Shown: positions 35,189 to 47,080, counted from the first letter of the stretch. The stretch: 64,000 bases of DNA from Liolophura sinensis (GCF_032854445.1 NC_088297.1:10812163-10876162); one strand, 5' to 3'. A program made the numbers and translations. Notes: generated from the sequence alone by a model not told the origin.

Positions 35189-35474
35189 ATGAAAATTTCG
35201 AATTCTGCATGTTATCGCCATGGTCAGTGAGATACTGCTGATGAGCAAGACATACGAAGTTGTCGAATCGCCAATCTGAATTTCCGTTTTCATTGCCCAG
35301 AGACTGCAGCGATTTATTTAAGCAAATCTTCCTTTATATCTTAACCTTGTCTTTAAATTTAGACGTTACCTAAGTATTTATCGTCATGCGCAGTACAGGG
35401 AGGATTCGTATGATCTACTTGTGCCAAGCCCTGCCAAAGGGATTCAGGACTTTCAGACATATTATTATGAGTAT

Positions 35475-35625
35475 TAGAGAAGGAAGTACTGAAAAGAGAG
35501 AAAAATAGGATGCACGTAACACTCAACTGTCGAGTAAGCCCCAAAGTTTTTCTTGATCACGTAAGTAAAAACTTACTGCAGTAAGTTGAGCAACAACGAC
35601 GTCAGTGTCACTAGCTCTCTCGCGA
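35475..35625. repeat. Dispersed repeat, copy 1 of a pair
   Basis: Contains AGTACTGAAAAGAGAGAAAA, ACACTCAACTGTCGAGTAAG and GTTGAGCAACAACGACGTCA. A close copy is at 39110-39256. Class unknown. Confidence 0.8.
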
Positions 35626-35929
35626 TTATGAGTATTTCTGTGCATAAATCCGGCTGTTTTTTCGGAAATTATCGAAAATTATCGGAACTTTGAGTAGGTA
35701 TGAGCTTTATGGATGAAAGTTTGAAGCTTAGCTCTCCCTAACCAATAGGTCATCTAATGGTTACTGACCCATCATATCATAACATCATAGTCATCATAAT
35801 AATGTCTTACCAGAGGTTTGTTGGTATTTTCTGGTGAAATTTCTCCGTTCTTGCTGTGTACATTGGGTGTGATTAATTAATGCCTTGACTTGAATGATGT
35901 TTAGTGTCCATGTAATTTGCTACTATTTA

Positions 35930-36440
35930 CGCATTTACATGAACAGTTAGAATAAAACCCTAATTGAGATAAACTGACAAGAGGCCGTCTTTCACGGGTT
36001 GCGTTTGGCCATTTGTCATTTATCACTCTGTCATCGCTGCTCTGGTTTTACTCTCTCTATATATGCTATAGGTCTTTTATTATATTGTATTCCTGAATAA
36101 TCATCCCCGAGGACTAATCCTTTTGCATTGTTTTAATGTTCTTGTATGTTGAATGTGACAGCATTCTAAGTAATTCTAGACCAGTGACGCCTAATTAATC
36201 GCAATTAACCTCACTGCATTTTTCTTTTTACCTAATTCTGCTTTACTCATGATACCGGTTAATTTTCTACTAAACATTTGCATGAACAGTTCGAATAAAA
36301 CACCAAACTAGGGTAAATTATTAAGAGGCCGTATTTCACCGTTTACGTATGACCATTCGTTAATTATCACGTCGTTGTTATTCTGATTTCGCTCTCTATC
36401 TTGTAAGTCTTAGATTATATTTTAATCATGAATAATTCAT
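35930..36440. repeat. Two diverged copies of the repeat that contains the 64-bp unit
   Basis: Starts near 35935 and 36276 share CATGAACAGTT(A/C)GAATAAAA, AAGAGGCCG(T)..TTTCACGG and a TTATATTGTATT-like end. The central part matches the 64-bp array at 2030-2430. Confidence 0.65.
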
Positions 36441-36566
36441 TTATGCGATGGCCTCCATGCAGCTTTATGAACATAGGAAACCGAGCAGATCCCGAGGGAA
36501 ACGCGCGACTCATGAGCTATTGATAAAAGAATAGCCTTGCAGGGATTTCGGACTCGGATTCGGATT

Positions 36567-37015
36567 CGGGTGCATCTGCCTCTAGTGCATAGATTACTGC
36601 CTCTAGCCTCTAGATTACTGCCTCTAGACCTCATCTGCCTCTAGTGCATAGATTACATATTAGCATTATAGCCTCTAGATTACTGCCTCTAGACCTCATC
36701 TGCCTCTAGTGCATAGATTACTGCCTCTAGCCTCTAGATTACTGCCTCTAGACCTCATCTGCCTCTAGTGCATAGATTACTGCCTCTAGCCTCTAGATTA
36801 CTGCCTCTAGACCTCATCTGCCTCTAGTGCATAGATTACTGCCTCTAGCCTCTAGATTGCTGCCTCTAGACCTCATCTGCCTCTAATGCATAGATTACTG
36901 CCTCTAGCCTCTAGATTACTGCCTCTAGACCTCATCTGCCTCTAGTGCATAGATTACTGCCTCTAGCCTCTAGATTACTGCCTCTAGACCTCATCTGCCT
37001 CTAGTGCATAGATTA
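36567..37015. repeat. 59-bp tandem array rich in TCTAGA
   Basis: About seven units of 59 bp containing TGCCTCTAGTGCATAGATTA and CTGCCTCTAGACCTCATC. One unit is interrupted near 36655-36670. Units are nearly identical. Confidence 0.93.
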
Positions 37016-37370
37016 CTTGGATCCATTAATCAAGACAAGACCGTCACTTAATCTGTTATAACAGAAATGCATTTGACTTGTACAACACGGCATTTGGAAT
37101 ATATGTGGATCATCGAGGTTTAATAAATTACAACTAAAGGGATGCAGAATCGACGCGGATTGGCTAACAGTGAACAAAGGCTTTCCTGGGTTATAAATTT
37201 ACCATACCTAAAATTCATCTCAGGCAAGACATAGTCTGAGTTTGTCTATCGTTCAAACCAGCCATTCAGAATCGATTCGATATCCTTTTAGCATCACTGC
37301 ACTTCTTGACCTTCTTGTCTGCCTAGCCGTGCTACATGTGTTTGGGGACATAAACAGTTAGAATTAAATA

Positions 37371-37780
37371 CGTTCACAAACAACCGCGTGTCTGCTTGTT
37401 TACTGCCACGTTTTGATACGTCAACGAGCAATCGTGTGTATGCGTGTTTATTGCCATCTATCAATACATTACAACCGCGTGTATGGGTGTTTACTGCGAT
37501 CTTTCAATACATTAACGAACAACCGCGTGTATGCGTGTTTATTGCTGGTGTATCTTAAAACACCAGCTAACAATTATCTGAATGCTTGTTTACTGTTATA
37601 TTTTAACAAGTCAACTAACACTTTTCTGTAAGCTTGTATATAATGCCATATTTTAACACGTCAACTAACAACCGTATGCCAGCTTGTCTACTGCCATATT
37701 TTAACACGTCAACTAACAGTGAGACTGTTTGTTACTGTTACATTTTAACAGGTCAGCTAACAATTTTCTGCATGTTTGCT
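37371..37780. repeat. Degenerate ~55-bp tandem array
   Basis: About seven diverged units with GCGTGTATGCGTGTTTATTGC and ATTTTAACACGTCAACTAAC-like parts. Related units occur at 39855-40015. Confidence 0.78.
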
Positions 37781-38562
37781 TACAAGGCTTGAAAATTGAA
37801 ACTCCACATTATGAGTTCGTTGAATACAGCTTATGTGCAAAATTACAGCTTTCAGCTATGTTCTATATTCGTGTTGTAAGGTTCCAAACATTCGGGCCAA
37901 ATTCTCTAGGCGACAGCGTGTTCGCTGAAGGTTCTATCAACGCCGTAGCGGTGTTTGTTGTGTAATCCGATACAGTTGAACCTTGTTTCCTATCAAGTAC
38001 AAATCCATCGAATGTGCAGAAAATGGATTAGAGGGATTTGACGAAGAAAAAAGAATTCGAGAGATCTGACGAAGAAAAATAAACTCGAAGTATGAGACGA
38101 AGAAAAATGAAGAAAATGTGGCAAACTGCATATTACACGCTGCCATTCTGTTTCACTCCCTCCACAATGGCCATGCATCTTGGACCAATCAACGGCAAGC
38201 TTAGGCCATGGCATTTGACCTCTTTACGTTAAAGCTGCGTATGTATGACGTCGTGTCTTATTGTTGCGTGACGTAGAAATGTAAAAGTTTACTGTATACA
38301 TGTATTATGACGTCATACCGCTGGGCTTAGATTGGAACATCTTGAAACAAATGTTTCTTTTTCCACGGCATCTGGGTGTAAAATGTAAAACATGTAAAAA
38401 CAAAAGCGATATCAATAAATTGTGCGAAATAACACTTCCATTACTGATGGAAATTCTTACATTTCTTATGTTTTTTTTATATAAATTACCAAGCAAATCT
38501 CACAAAGTAAACAAATTCAAATTCTTTTATTTGTAGACATAAACAGCCTGAAATGATTACTC

Positions 38563-38578
38563 GGGGGGGGGGGGGGGG
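38563..38578. repeat. (G)16 run
   Basis: Uninterrupted G run immediately upstream of a SINE. Confidence 0.95.
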
Positions 38579-38591
38579 TAAACGTACCGAC

Positions 38592-38854
38592 TGGTGTGTT
38601 GTGGCTCAGTTGGTTAGCGCGCTAGCGCAGCATAATGACCCAGGAGTCTCTCACCAATGTGGTCGCTGTGAGTTCAAGTCCAGCTCATGCTGGCTTCCTC
38701 TCCGGCCGTATGTGGGAAGGTCTCCCAGCAACCTGCGGATGGTCGTGGGTTTCCCCCGGGATCTGCCCGGTTTTCTCCCACCATAATGCTGGCCGCCGTC
38801 GTATAAGTGAAATATTCTTGAGTACGGCGTAAAACACCAATCAAATAAATAAAT
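38592..38854 (+). mobile_element. SINE family A, full length, little diverged
   Basis: Head GTGGCTCAGTTGGTTAGCGC, GAGTTCAAGTCCAGCTCATG (B box), conserved body, tail GAGTACGGCGTAAAACACC and (AAAT)n. It serves as the best consensus-like copy in the window. Confidence 0.95.
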
Positions 38855-39109
38855 GTTTGAAAGCTCGTCTCTGATACTTAGTATGTGTATTTGAGCACGG
38901 CCCGCAACTAACAGCGGGGTAGAATAACAAACGACCGCTACCGAGGGTAGATCCGTGCCTTTTTGGGAAATACAGTCTTGTGGTCATGTGACGCAATAAC
39001 TGTCAATCAAAATGCCAGTAAACGAGAAAGGCCACAGGACAGTAAAAAAAGTGTGAGTCTTATGCAGGATAAAATGGGTGCAGAATAGAGAGAGGGATAA
39101 GTTGAGATT

Positions 39110-39256
39110 GAGAGAAGTACTGAAAAGAGAGAAAACTAAGATGCACGTAACACTCAACTGTCGAGTAAGCCCCAAAGTTTTTCTTGGCCACATAAGTAAA
39201 AAAGTACTGCAACAAGTTGAGCAACAACGATGTTAGTGTCACTAGCTCGCTCGCGA
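39110..39256. repeat. Dispersed repeat, copy 2 of a pair
   Basis: Same sequence as 35475-35625, including ACTCAACTGTCGAGTAAGCC and CACTAGCTCGCTCGCGATTT. Confidence 0.8.
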
Positions 39257-39282
39257 TTTCCGGTGATAGTGAGTTAAGTTGA

Positions 39283-39463
39283 ATTTATTTATTTATTTAT
39301 TTATTTATTTATTGGTGTTTTACGCCCTACTCAAGAATATTTCACTTATACGACGGCGGCCAGCATTATGGTGGGTGGAAACCGGGCAGTGCCCAGGGGA
39401 AACCCACGACCATCCGCAGGTTGCTGATAGACCTTCCCACTTACGGCCGGAGAGGAAGCCAGC
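39283..39463 (-). mobile_element. SINE family A with target duplication
   Basis: Antisense copy from (TTTA)n to GGAGAGGAAGCCAGC; AAGTTGAATTTA occurs on both flanks. Confidence 0.9.
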
Positions 39464-41007
39464 AAGTTGAATTTATAATTCGTATACGGACAATAAGGCA
39501 AGATTATCTCATAATCTATCAGAGGGTTCTAGAACTTGTAAAAATGGACTTTCAGCAGATAGCTCTCGTGAGCGACAGGCTTTATGCTCTGTCCAGTTCA
39601 GGCGATCGGGAAACTTGGTTGTCAAAAACACGTCGGAAGTCGGCTGTGAAGGATGTAAAGAAACACGCTCTGCTCTTTACATATTAAGGCTTGATCTCTA
39701 AACTGCTACAGCGTATGGTTTAAAGGGCCAGCCGAACAGATCTAAACAAACGTTTCTAAACAATTCAGGAAAAATAATATTTTTTCCAATTTATCCGATT
39801 ACCTCGCTTTAATACGTGAACTAACCATTATCTGTACGCGGAAAATTTTAATTTTCTGTAGGCCTATGCTTATTTACTGCCATATTTTAATACGTCAGTA
39901 AACAATCGCGTGTATGCGTGTTTACTGTCAAATTTCAGACTTATCTTAATATTATTAATTTATAACCGTCTTTGTGCTTGTTTACGGTCGTATTTTAATA
40001 CACCAATCAACAACAGCCTGAATTAGTGCTGATTTACCTGTACCTCTATGTACAGCAACACTAAATACTTACTCTTAGCGCACGAGTGATATTCTCGGGG
40101 ATATGTGTAGGGGATATAAGCCATCACTGGGTTTTAACCCATGAAAAAAACTCAGTAAAAGCACGTGCCGTGGAAAAAAATAACGTTGAGATCAATACGT
40201 AAATTTAAATCTAGTCCTTACAACTACCGAAATCTGCCATACCTAAACTTGAGCTTAGGCTAGAGATATCGTGGACTTGCCTATCTCTCAAACCAGCCAA
40301 TCAGTAACGATTCTGAATCCGTGTAAAAGTCCACGTCCAGCGAAATTGCATGTCATCAGAAAGTATAAGTTTGGTATATGCTTTTCAAAGTAAGTACCGG
40401 TACAATATAAAGCTGATTTTAAAAAAGTAGACATTTGAGTTCGTTAGCCATACATTGTACAATTTTTAGGCCAAAAACTCCAAAGAAAATCATAAGAATG
40501 ACAGGAATTAGTTATGGGACCGTAGCCCGATATAATACCACATATAGCAAAGATTATAGAAACTAATTACATTGATGTATAATTCTAATTATGTGTAATG
40601 TATAATTCATTTCGTTTGGAAAATAAATGTAAGCTGACGAAGTTTAATTATTGATTTGTTAGCTTTCTTTCTCAACTGAGCATTTTATAAAAATAAGATA
40701 TCGGTATACAAAATAAAACTTTGGTGTTCAGAAATGCCATTTGGTTAAACACTCACTTAAAGTGATATTTCAGTGAAAATGCCATTTGGACAAATTTACT
40801 AATAACGGACGTCACTACACACATTCATACCAGAAATGTAAAAATAATAGAATATGAGCTGTGTTGGCGACCTATATAAAAGGCATTTTGAGGGCATTTT
40901 TAAGAACTTATTAATAAATACGACTAAGATAGCTTTTATGTATATTAATACCGTGGTACCTGGAAAATTCCCACAATTCCCAATTTCAGTTTTCCAAAAA
41001 TTAAATA
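39464..41007. other. Intergenic, no gene seen
   Basis: Contains two or three units related to the 37.4-kb array (39855-40015). No exon was recognised. Confidence 0.5.
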
Positions 41008-42661
41008 AACTGACGGCCGAAAGAAACTTTACAAAGAGTTCAAATCAATTTATTTTGACAAGGCAAAAACCAGGATAATGCAAGGTTAATATATTTAAAA
41101 GACCAGTGACTTTTAATATTGAAAGTCATGAGCGAGAACGGACAAAGCAGCGCTCAAATCATTTTACAAGTGAACAAACAGAGCAGGGGTAGAAAAATAC
41201 CCATTCCATCTTGGTTAACAATGGGCAGAGTATACTTGATTATACTTGAGTATACTTGAAAGTTGATTATTTTTAAAATCAGTCAATATAAAAATAAATC
41301 GATATTGCGTGTGGCCACCCCTTGCTTCAATGCATGCAAGAACTCCCCAACGTATAGAAAGAGTCAGTCGTCTGATGAGATGGCGTGGGATTCGTTGCCA
41401 TTCATCCTGGATGGCGAACGCCAGTTTTTGTCAGTTGGCTGCGGTATATTTCTCGTAAGAAGCCTCCATACAAAATAGGTCACCAAAAAATGTGTGGTAC
41501 GGAACGTAGAAGAGAAAATGTATCAATAAAAAGCAAACACAGAGAGTGAAATAACAGATAGTTGGCAAATTTTCACGCCTATCCGGTTGAAAGGGCCCTG
41601 GGTGTGGTATCAATGTGAGCCACCCATGCCCACTGTGTCCAGGAGACTCATGGCTCAAGGAATTAGGGCCTATCGACCTTTCAGAGGGCAGCTGTTAACA
41701 GCCGAACATCGTCGCCAGAGGTTGCGATGAGCTCGAATTGTACGCTGTTGGCAGCGACGTGATTGGCAGGGTGTTGTTTTCACGGATGAAAGCCACTTCT
41801 GCCTGTTCCGAGCCGATGGCAGACGACGAGTTTACTGTCGAACAGGCGAACGAACGGCTGCATCATGCGTCCAGGAGGTGGTACAGTTTGGTGGCGGCAG
41901 CGTGATGGTATGGGGTGGGATTTGTGGAGAGGAACGGACACCACTGGTCACCATCTACGGGAACCTAACAGCTCAACGTTACGTGGATGAAATTCTACGT
42001 CCTGTTGTCCTGCCATTCCTTCAACAAAAGCCAGGTGGTGTCCTGTACCAGCATGACAACGCCAGACCTCATACAGCTCGAGTTGTGCAGAACTTCCTGG
42101 ACGCCAATGAAGTCAACCTCTTGCCGTGACCCGCACGTTCCCCAGATATGTCCCCCATAGCACACCCGTGGGATTTCATGGGTCGTCGAGTAAGACAAGG
42201 GCCACACCTTGCAGCCAACCGACAAGAAATGGTGTTCGCTATCAAGGATGAATGGCAACGAATCCCACGCCATCTCATCAGACGACTGACTCTTTCTATA
42301 CGTCGGGGAGTTTTTGCATGCATTAAAGCAAGGGGTGGCCACACGCGATATTGATTGTTGTTCTGGAGTCAATCGAGGCATTACTTTGGGTTTTTTTTAG
42401 TCAGTGTGCAAGTCCAGCACACTGTGAGTAACGTTTTTATACACTTATTATATGGCAGTTGCGGCCATCAATGGGTCACGTGATTTTTCAACTTTCTTCG
42501 TTGTCTGAAAATAAATTCGTGTGGGCGTATATGACACTTGTTGCACATGGGAATGTGCTTCGTACAATGTTTTCCTACAATAATTTTGTATTAATTTGCT
42601 GAAAAAAAAGGCTGGTTAAATTTAACTCACGGAGTTGTAAAGTTTCTTTTGGCCGTCAGTT
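41008..42661. mobile_element. Tc1/mariner-like transposon copy 2, internally rearranged
   Basis: Same inverted-repeat ends as copy 1 (AACTGACGGCCGAAAGAAAC at the left), flanked by TA (41006-41007, 42662-42663). The left 430 bp and right 300 bp match copy 1 in the same orientation. The transposase body (about 41568-42356) is inverted relative to copy 1 and reads on the plus strand (FGGGSVMVWGGICGEERTP, RVVQNFLDANEVNLLP, then SPIAHPWDFMGRRVRQGPH). The last 140 bp of the transposase exists twice as an inverted pair (41302-41441 and 42217-42356). A 120-bp foreign segment lies at the first junction (41442-41561). The transposase has stops (for example TGA after NLLP) and is inactive. Confidence 0.85.
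41442..41561. repeat. 120-bp dispersed repeat, copy 1
   Basis: Begins CGGTATATTTCTCGTAAG and ends ATAACAGATAG. A copy of about 118 bp is at 43919-44036. It sits at the rearrangement junction of the Tc1-like element. Confidence 0.88.
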
Positions 42662-43220
42662 TATTAACCAGGCAGAATGACGACAAGATCCCGGCGTTTG
42701 ACTTGATATACTTTAACATGTAGCTGAAATGGCCAGGTTTCAAACTGCAAGGACTTCAGTGTTTAATGCTAGCGTATATATGTATGTGTGTCAGGGTGAA
42801 GAATAAGAGACACTGACCTATGTTCCCAAGATTTGGATAAGCTTTAAGACCATTTCAGAAATTTGTTCACCTCACTGACATAAAGAGAATATTTTAAAGT
42901 TTATGTTTTGTTAATAATTTTCGGGTTATCACTATAAAGATGGTAATGCTGGGTTTCAAATTTCGCTAAGGTATCCATCTTCTTATTTATTTGTTTTTTT
43001 TTGTTTAGTTTCTTTTTTTGATCTTTCTTCAAGACAGTTAAATTAAATTTGAAGGTGATGGAAAATATAGGTAACTATAAAAAGTCAAGGTTATCGTTGT
43101 GGTAGATCAGTATTTCGACATACACTTATGGCATCGTCAGGAAATATAGCACACCTAACGGACAACAATCAATGTATAGTCGAACAAGTACAAGCTAAAC
43201 CTGAAGCATCTATTAACTAT

Positions 43221-43649
43221 ACTGGCCCCGGATAGCACAGTTGGTGGAGCGTCCGCATCGGGACCGGTAGATCCAGGATCAATCCTTGATCGACTCACAC
43301 CTAAGATCTTAAAAGAGGAAGTTGTAACTTCCTCGCTTGGCGTTCAGCATGAAGAGGATAGTGAAATGACTGGTTGACCCTTATCAGTATAATACGGGTC
43401 ACTTGCCTTCGGTAAGTGACCCGTATCGGGTCACTTGCCTTTGGTAAGTGACCCGTATCAGTATAATACGGGTCACTTGCTTTCGGTTAGTTGTCTCAAG
43501 TGAAGCAGCACGAAACAAAAGAGCGGTGGAATTCCGTCCTTCAACAAGGAAGCACATTACACGTACATGCACCCTAAGGATTCCTTCGTCGTCATATGAC
43601 TGAAAAATTCTTGAGTACGACGTTAAACCCCAAGCACTCACTCACTCAC
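43221..43649 (+). mobile_element. SINE family B with internal palindromic expansion
   Basis: Head CCCCGGATAGCACAGTTGGT, body, tail GACGTTAAACCCCAAGCAC and (TCAC)n. Perfect 12-bp target duplication TCTATTAACTAT at 43209-43220 and 43650-43661. Positions 43388-43490 hold repeated, partly palindromic ACGGGTCACTTGCCTTCGGT units not present in the other copies. Confidence 0.94.
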
Positions 43650-43918
43650 TCTATTAACTATTTCTAACAGTTGATGATATAAAATCAACAAAATGCAAAG
43701 CAAGCAGTTAAGTGTATAACACCTTAGGTTGTATAAGGGAATAGCAACTATTCATAACGTACTGACCCAAATTTCTCTCCATGGACTTCGCAAGTCACCC
43801 CTTTTTGTTTCTGAACACAGATGCCATCTGGTCATATAATGTAAACTTTATCCAAAATACACACAGGTCCTACACGCACACGCAACACAGAATTAGTCCA
43901 TGACCACGACAAATCGTA

Positions 43919-44036
43919 CGGTATATTTCTCGTAAGTAGCCTCCATACAAAATAGGTCACCAAAAAAGGTGTGGTACGGAACGCAGAAGAGAAAATGTAT
44001 GAATAAAAAGCAAGCACAGAGTAAAATAACAGATAG
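43919..44036. repeat. 120-bp dispersed repeat, copy 2
   Basis: Matches 41442-41561 with a few differences (AAGTAGCCTCCATACAAAAT, GTGTGGTACGGAACGCAGA). Confidence 0.88.
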
Positions 44037-44401
44037 AAACCCCAGGGACTGTTCAATACAGACGCTTGATCATACAGACATTGGTATTGTAAATCGAACA
44101 ATCAGTTTCAATAAAAAACACGTTGACTTTTGATTAAGAAGATGGGGATAGATTATTCTGGACGTGTAACGGACAGTTTAATAGATTTCAGAAGACCGCC
44201 CGGTTATCTTGTGGTAGATCATCAAGCTATCGTGAAATCGTTCAGTCGAAATTCGAACAGTAAGTTTATAGCTAAATTTTAGCTCGGCACCATTCCATGA
44301 ACAGAATTAACAAAGAATATAGCCAAAGAATGCGCAATGAAAGCAGCATCTGGGAAATGCTCTGTTAATTTACTAAACCAAAAAACTGAGCTGTACAATT
44401 T

Positions 44402-44548
44402 CCGTGGTCTCCCAGCAACCTGCGGATGGTCGTGTGCTTCCCCCGGGCTGTTCCCGGTTTCCACCCACCATAATGCTGGCCGCCGTCGTATAAGTGAAAT
44501 ATTCTTGAGTACGGCGTAAAACACCAATCTAATAAATAAATAAATACA
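44402..44548 (+). mobile_element. SINE family A, 5'-truncated
   Basis: Starts at GTCTCCCAGCAACCTGCGG and ends GAGTACGGCGTAAAACACC plus (AAAT)n. The flanks AATTTCCGTG and AAATTCCGTG suggest a target duplication. Confidence 0.9.
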
Positions 44549-44667
44549 AATTCCGTGAACTACAATGTTTCTCCATGAAATATTAAATTTAATGCTTTAA
44601 TACTGATGCAAATGTCACAACGCGGCATATGTGTAATTCCTCACAACGCCGAATATTTATCTACACT

Positions 44668-45703
44668 CAGAGAGAGGAAGTGCCAGGTCGGTTCTTCTCG
44701 ACTCTGCTCTTACAGATATACCCTTTGTCAGAGTCACACTCACACCACACCGGAGTCATCCTAATAGTGGAGACTTCAAACTTGGTGAACACACAGTGTT
44801 TTGTTCAGGTGGCTGCAGAAGGGCCCACAGTAGGTCTCTTGTGTCGCATTATACGACCCCAGAAATCAATGCTGTCAGAATGATCGACACGTTTAGGTTT
44901 ATCCACTTCGGAGAACCAGCCCATAACCCTGCTACTGCTCTCTCCCCACGCCAAATGGTCTCCATTGATGCCATTTGCTACCGACAAATACCCAGAATTG
45001 CTGAAATCTTCTAGTTGTTTCTTACAATGAAGTAGTTTTACCATAAGATCTGTAAGATCCCTCATTTGTCAAATGTCTGATACTACTAAGAAAAGCTACG
45101 GGAAAGAACCGATATATAACATAGTTTGATACTTAAATCATACCTATTAGACATCGTATTAATTTGACACGGATAAAGGCGCTGTTCGAGAAATAATTCG
45201 TGCCTACCAAACTCACTCACTGTCCACTGTCTTCCACCAGCTCTTGAAAGAGTTATTTAAAGATTACTAGTATTCAGAAAACTTCATGTCAAAATTTGAA
45301 GGTAATGATGAATAAATTTATTAACATAAAATCGCTAAAAAAGTTTTTTTGAAATTGTGAGGGTAGCAGATAAGTAGCATACGGACTCTCCCATAGGGCA
45401 TTACTGAAAGGATAACATTTGCTATGTGATACTTTACGTTAAATCCTCGTCAGTCATCGTTTGACCTGTACTAAAATCATTATTTATAATGAAGAAAGAG
45501 ATTCTAACCGTTGGACTCCGCGATGAGAGTAAGGAGTTGGATGACCACGTGCCTGTACGCCTCCATCGTGTTCTACCAGATCAGGTCTCCCTGGCTCTAA
45601 CAGTCCACCTGGGCCTGGTACCAAGACTTCTTCTCACCCATAATGCAGTAACACAAATTCGACTTCCGGTTGATGTAAAACTTGGAAGGACACGGTTCTG
45701 TAT
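44668..45703 (-). pseudogene. C-type lectin pseudogene (exons 3 and 4)
   Basis: Exon 3-like 45703-45509 (195 nt): acceptor CCCTTCAG, EPCPSKFYINRKSNLCYCIM then GEKKSWYQAQVDC, with TAG in place of the following codon, SQGDLIW, a second TAG, NTMEAYRHVVIQLLTLIAES, donor GTTAG. Exon 4-like 45000-44668: NSGYLSVANGINGDHLAWGE, an in-frame TGA at 44807-44805, then TKHCVFTKFEVSTIRMTPVW and CECDSDKGYICKSRVEKN to a TGA stop at 44670-44668. The exon 4 phase does not match the functional gene at its 5' end. Three nonsense codons and a phase error mark it as dead, although the remaining frame is well preserved. No signal-peptide or mini-exon partner was found. Confidence 0.82.
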
Positions 45704-47080
45704 CTGAAGGGAACACAACAACACAGCTAGTTGGACTCGCTTGTTATGTTTTCAACATGCATGCAGCGGTATTGCCCTTTATTCTCGCCTTGGCTTAGTT
45801 CTTTGTCAATAAGGTGTCGACTCGAATCGTGTTCGAATCGACCTCTCGCTTATGAGGTTCGCCACGTTTCCACCGGATTTCCACGGTGTCAACAACCACA
45901 ACAACTAATAACCACTATGGCCCAGTGTCAGCAATAGTGGTTAATTCCTTCGCCATACGTATAAGGCCAAGTAGGGTAAAATGGAGACTGTTAAGACGAC
46001 AATGCTGCAAAGATGGGTGTCCTGTGATCAGACTTGTTTGTAAATCTTCCAGTAATTAGATGGGCGCTGTAAGCACTCGGTCTTCGACACTGCGGAAAAT
46101 TATATATGTATTGTTGAAGAATTGTTGCATTTTTATTGTAACTCCAAACGTAGTACTGTAGTCTTTCTTGTCTTTTAATCTGTGAATAGTTTTGGTTTGG
46201 TCTCTAAATATCCAAAGCTGCTTTTTTCAACTTTACGCGCACTGATCAGTCAAACCATTATAGCTTAGCGATCTTGAAGTAGAACAACATGCCGGGAAGG
46301 TCAGCTGTGAGCAGTATCATGCAGCGATTAACAATAGCACTTAGTCACGCATCCCTCTCTGAACAAAGTTACTCATTTATACGTGAAAAAAAAAACTCAC
46401 TGTCCTTGACCTTAAAAAAGAATATTCTAAATGGGTGTAGCCAAATATAGATGAACTCTTGTGTGTCCTTTAGTATATTGATATGGATATGAACAACCTG
46501 GCTTACAGGTAAGATGCTACACGGTGGGGTTGTGAAAGGTTAGGAGTTTCATGCACTAACACTGTTTATGTATACATTTTTATTTACTGGTTTACTGGGA
46601 ATTGAAGGAATTAGTCGACAATTGACATGTTTGTTAACATATATCGAGATTCATTTAGATATAGTCAATATTTTGATACATGCACTGCACTACGCAGCAA
46701 CCTACAACGTTAGACAGTAGAAACGACACTTGTTGTCGATAAGGCCCAGTGAACAGTAAGAGCGGCAAGTGCCACAAATTGCCGAAGGCCAGAACTAAGC
46801 CTGCACCTCATGTTTTCAAACGAGTGAATTTATTGATATGATTACTGTTTAGCGCCACACTCAAGAATTTTCCACTTATACTATGCCAGTAAGTTTTATG
46901 GGTAGAAGGATGGCAATGTAAACCACCGACCTTTGGTAAGTTAAAGACAATCTTTTTGACGTGTAAAGTACAGATATGCACACCATACTGCGCGAAGCCC
47001 AGTGCTTTTCAACAAATGTTATAGTCTACCCAACTGACCGCTTATTGTCATCAAAGCCACATCATTATCATTATAGACAG
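45704..47080. other. Intergenic, no gene seen
   Basis: A weak SINE-A-like tail in antisense lies near 46838-46900. No exon was recognised. Confidence 0.5.
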
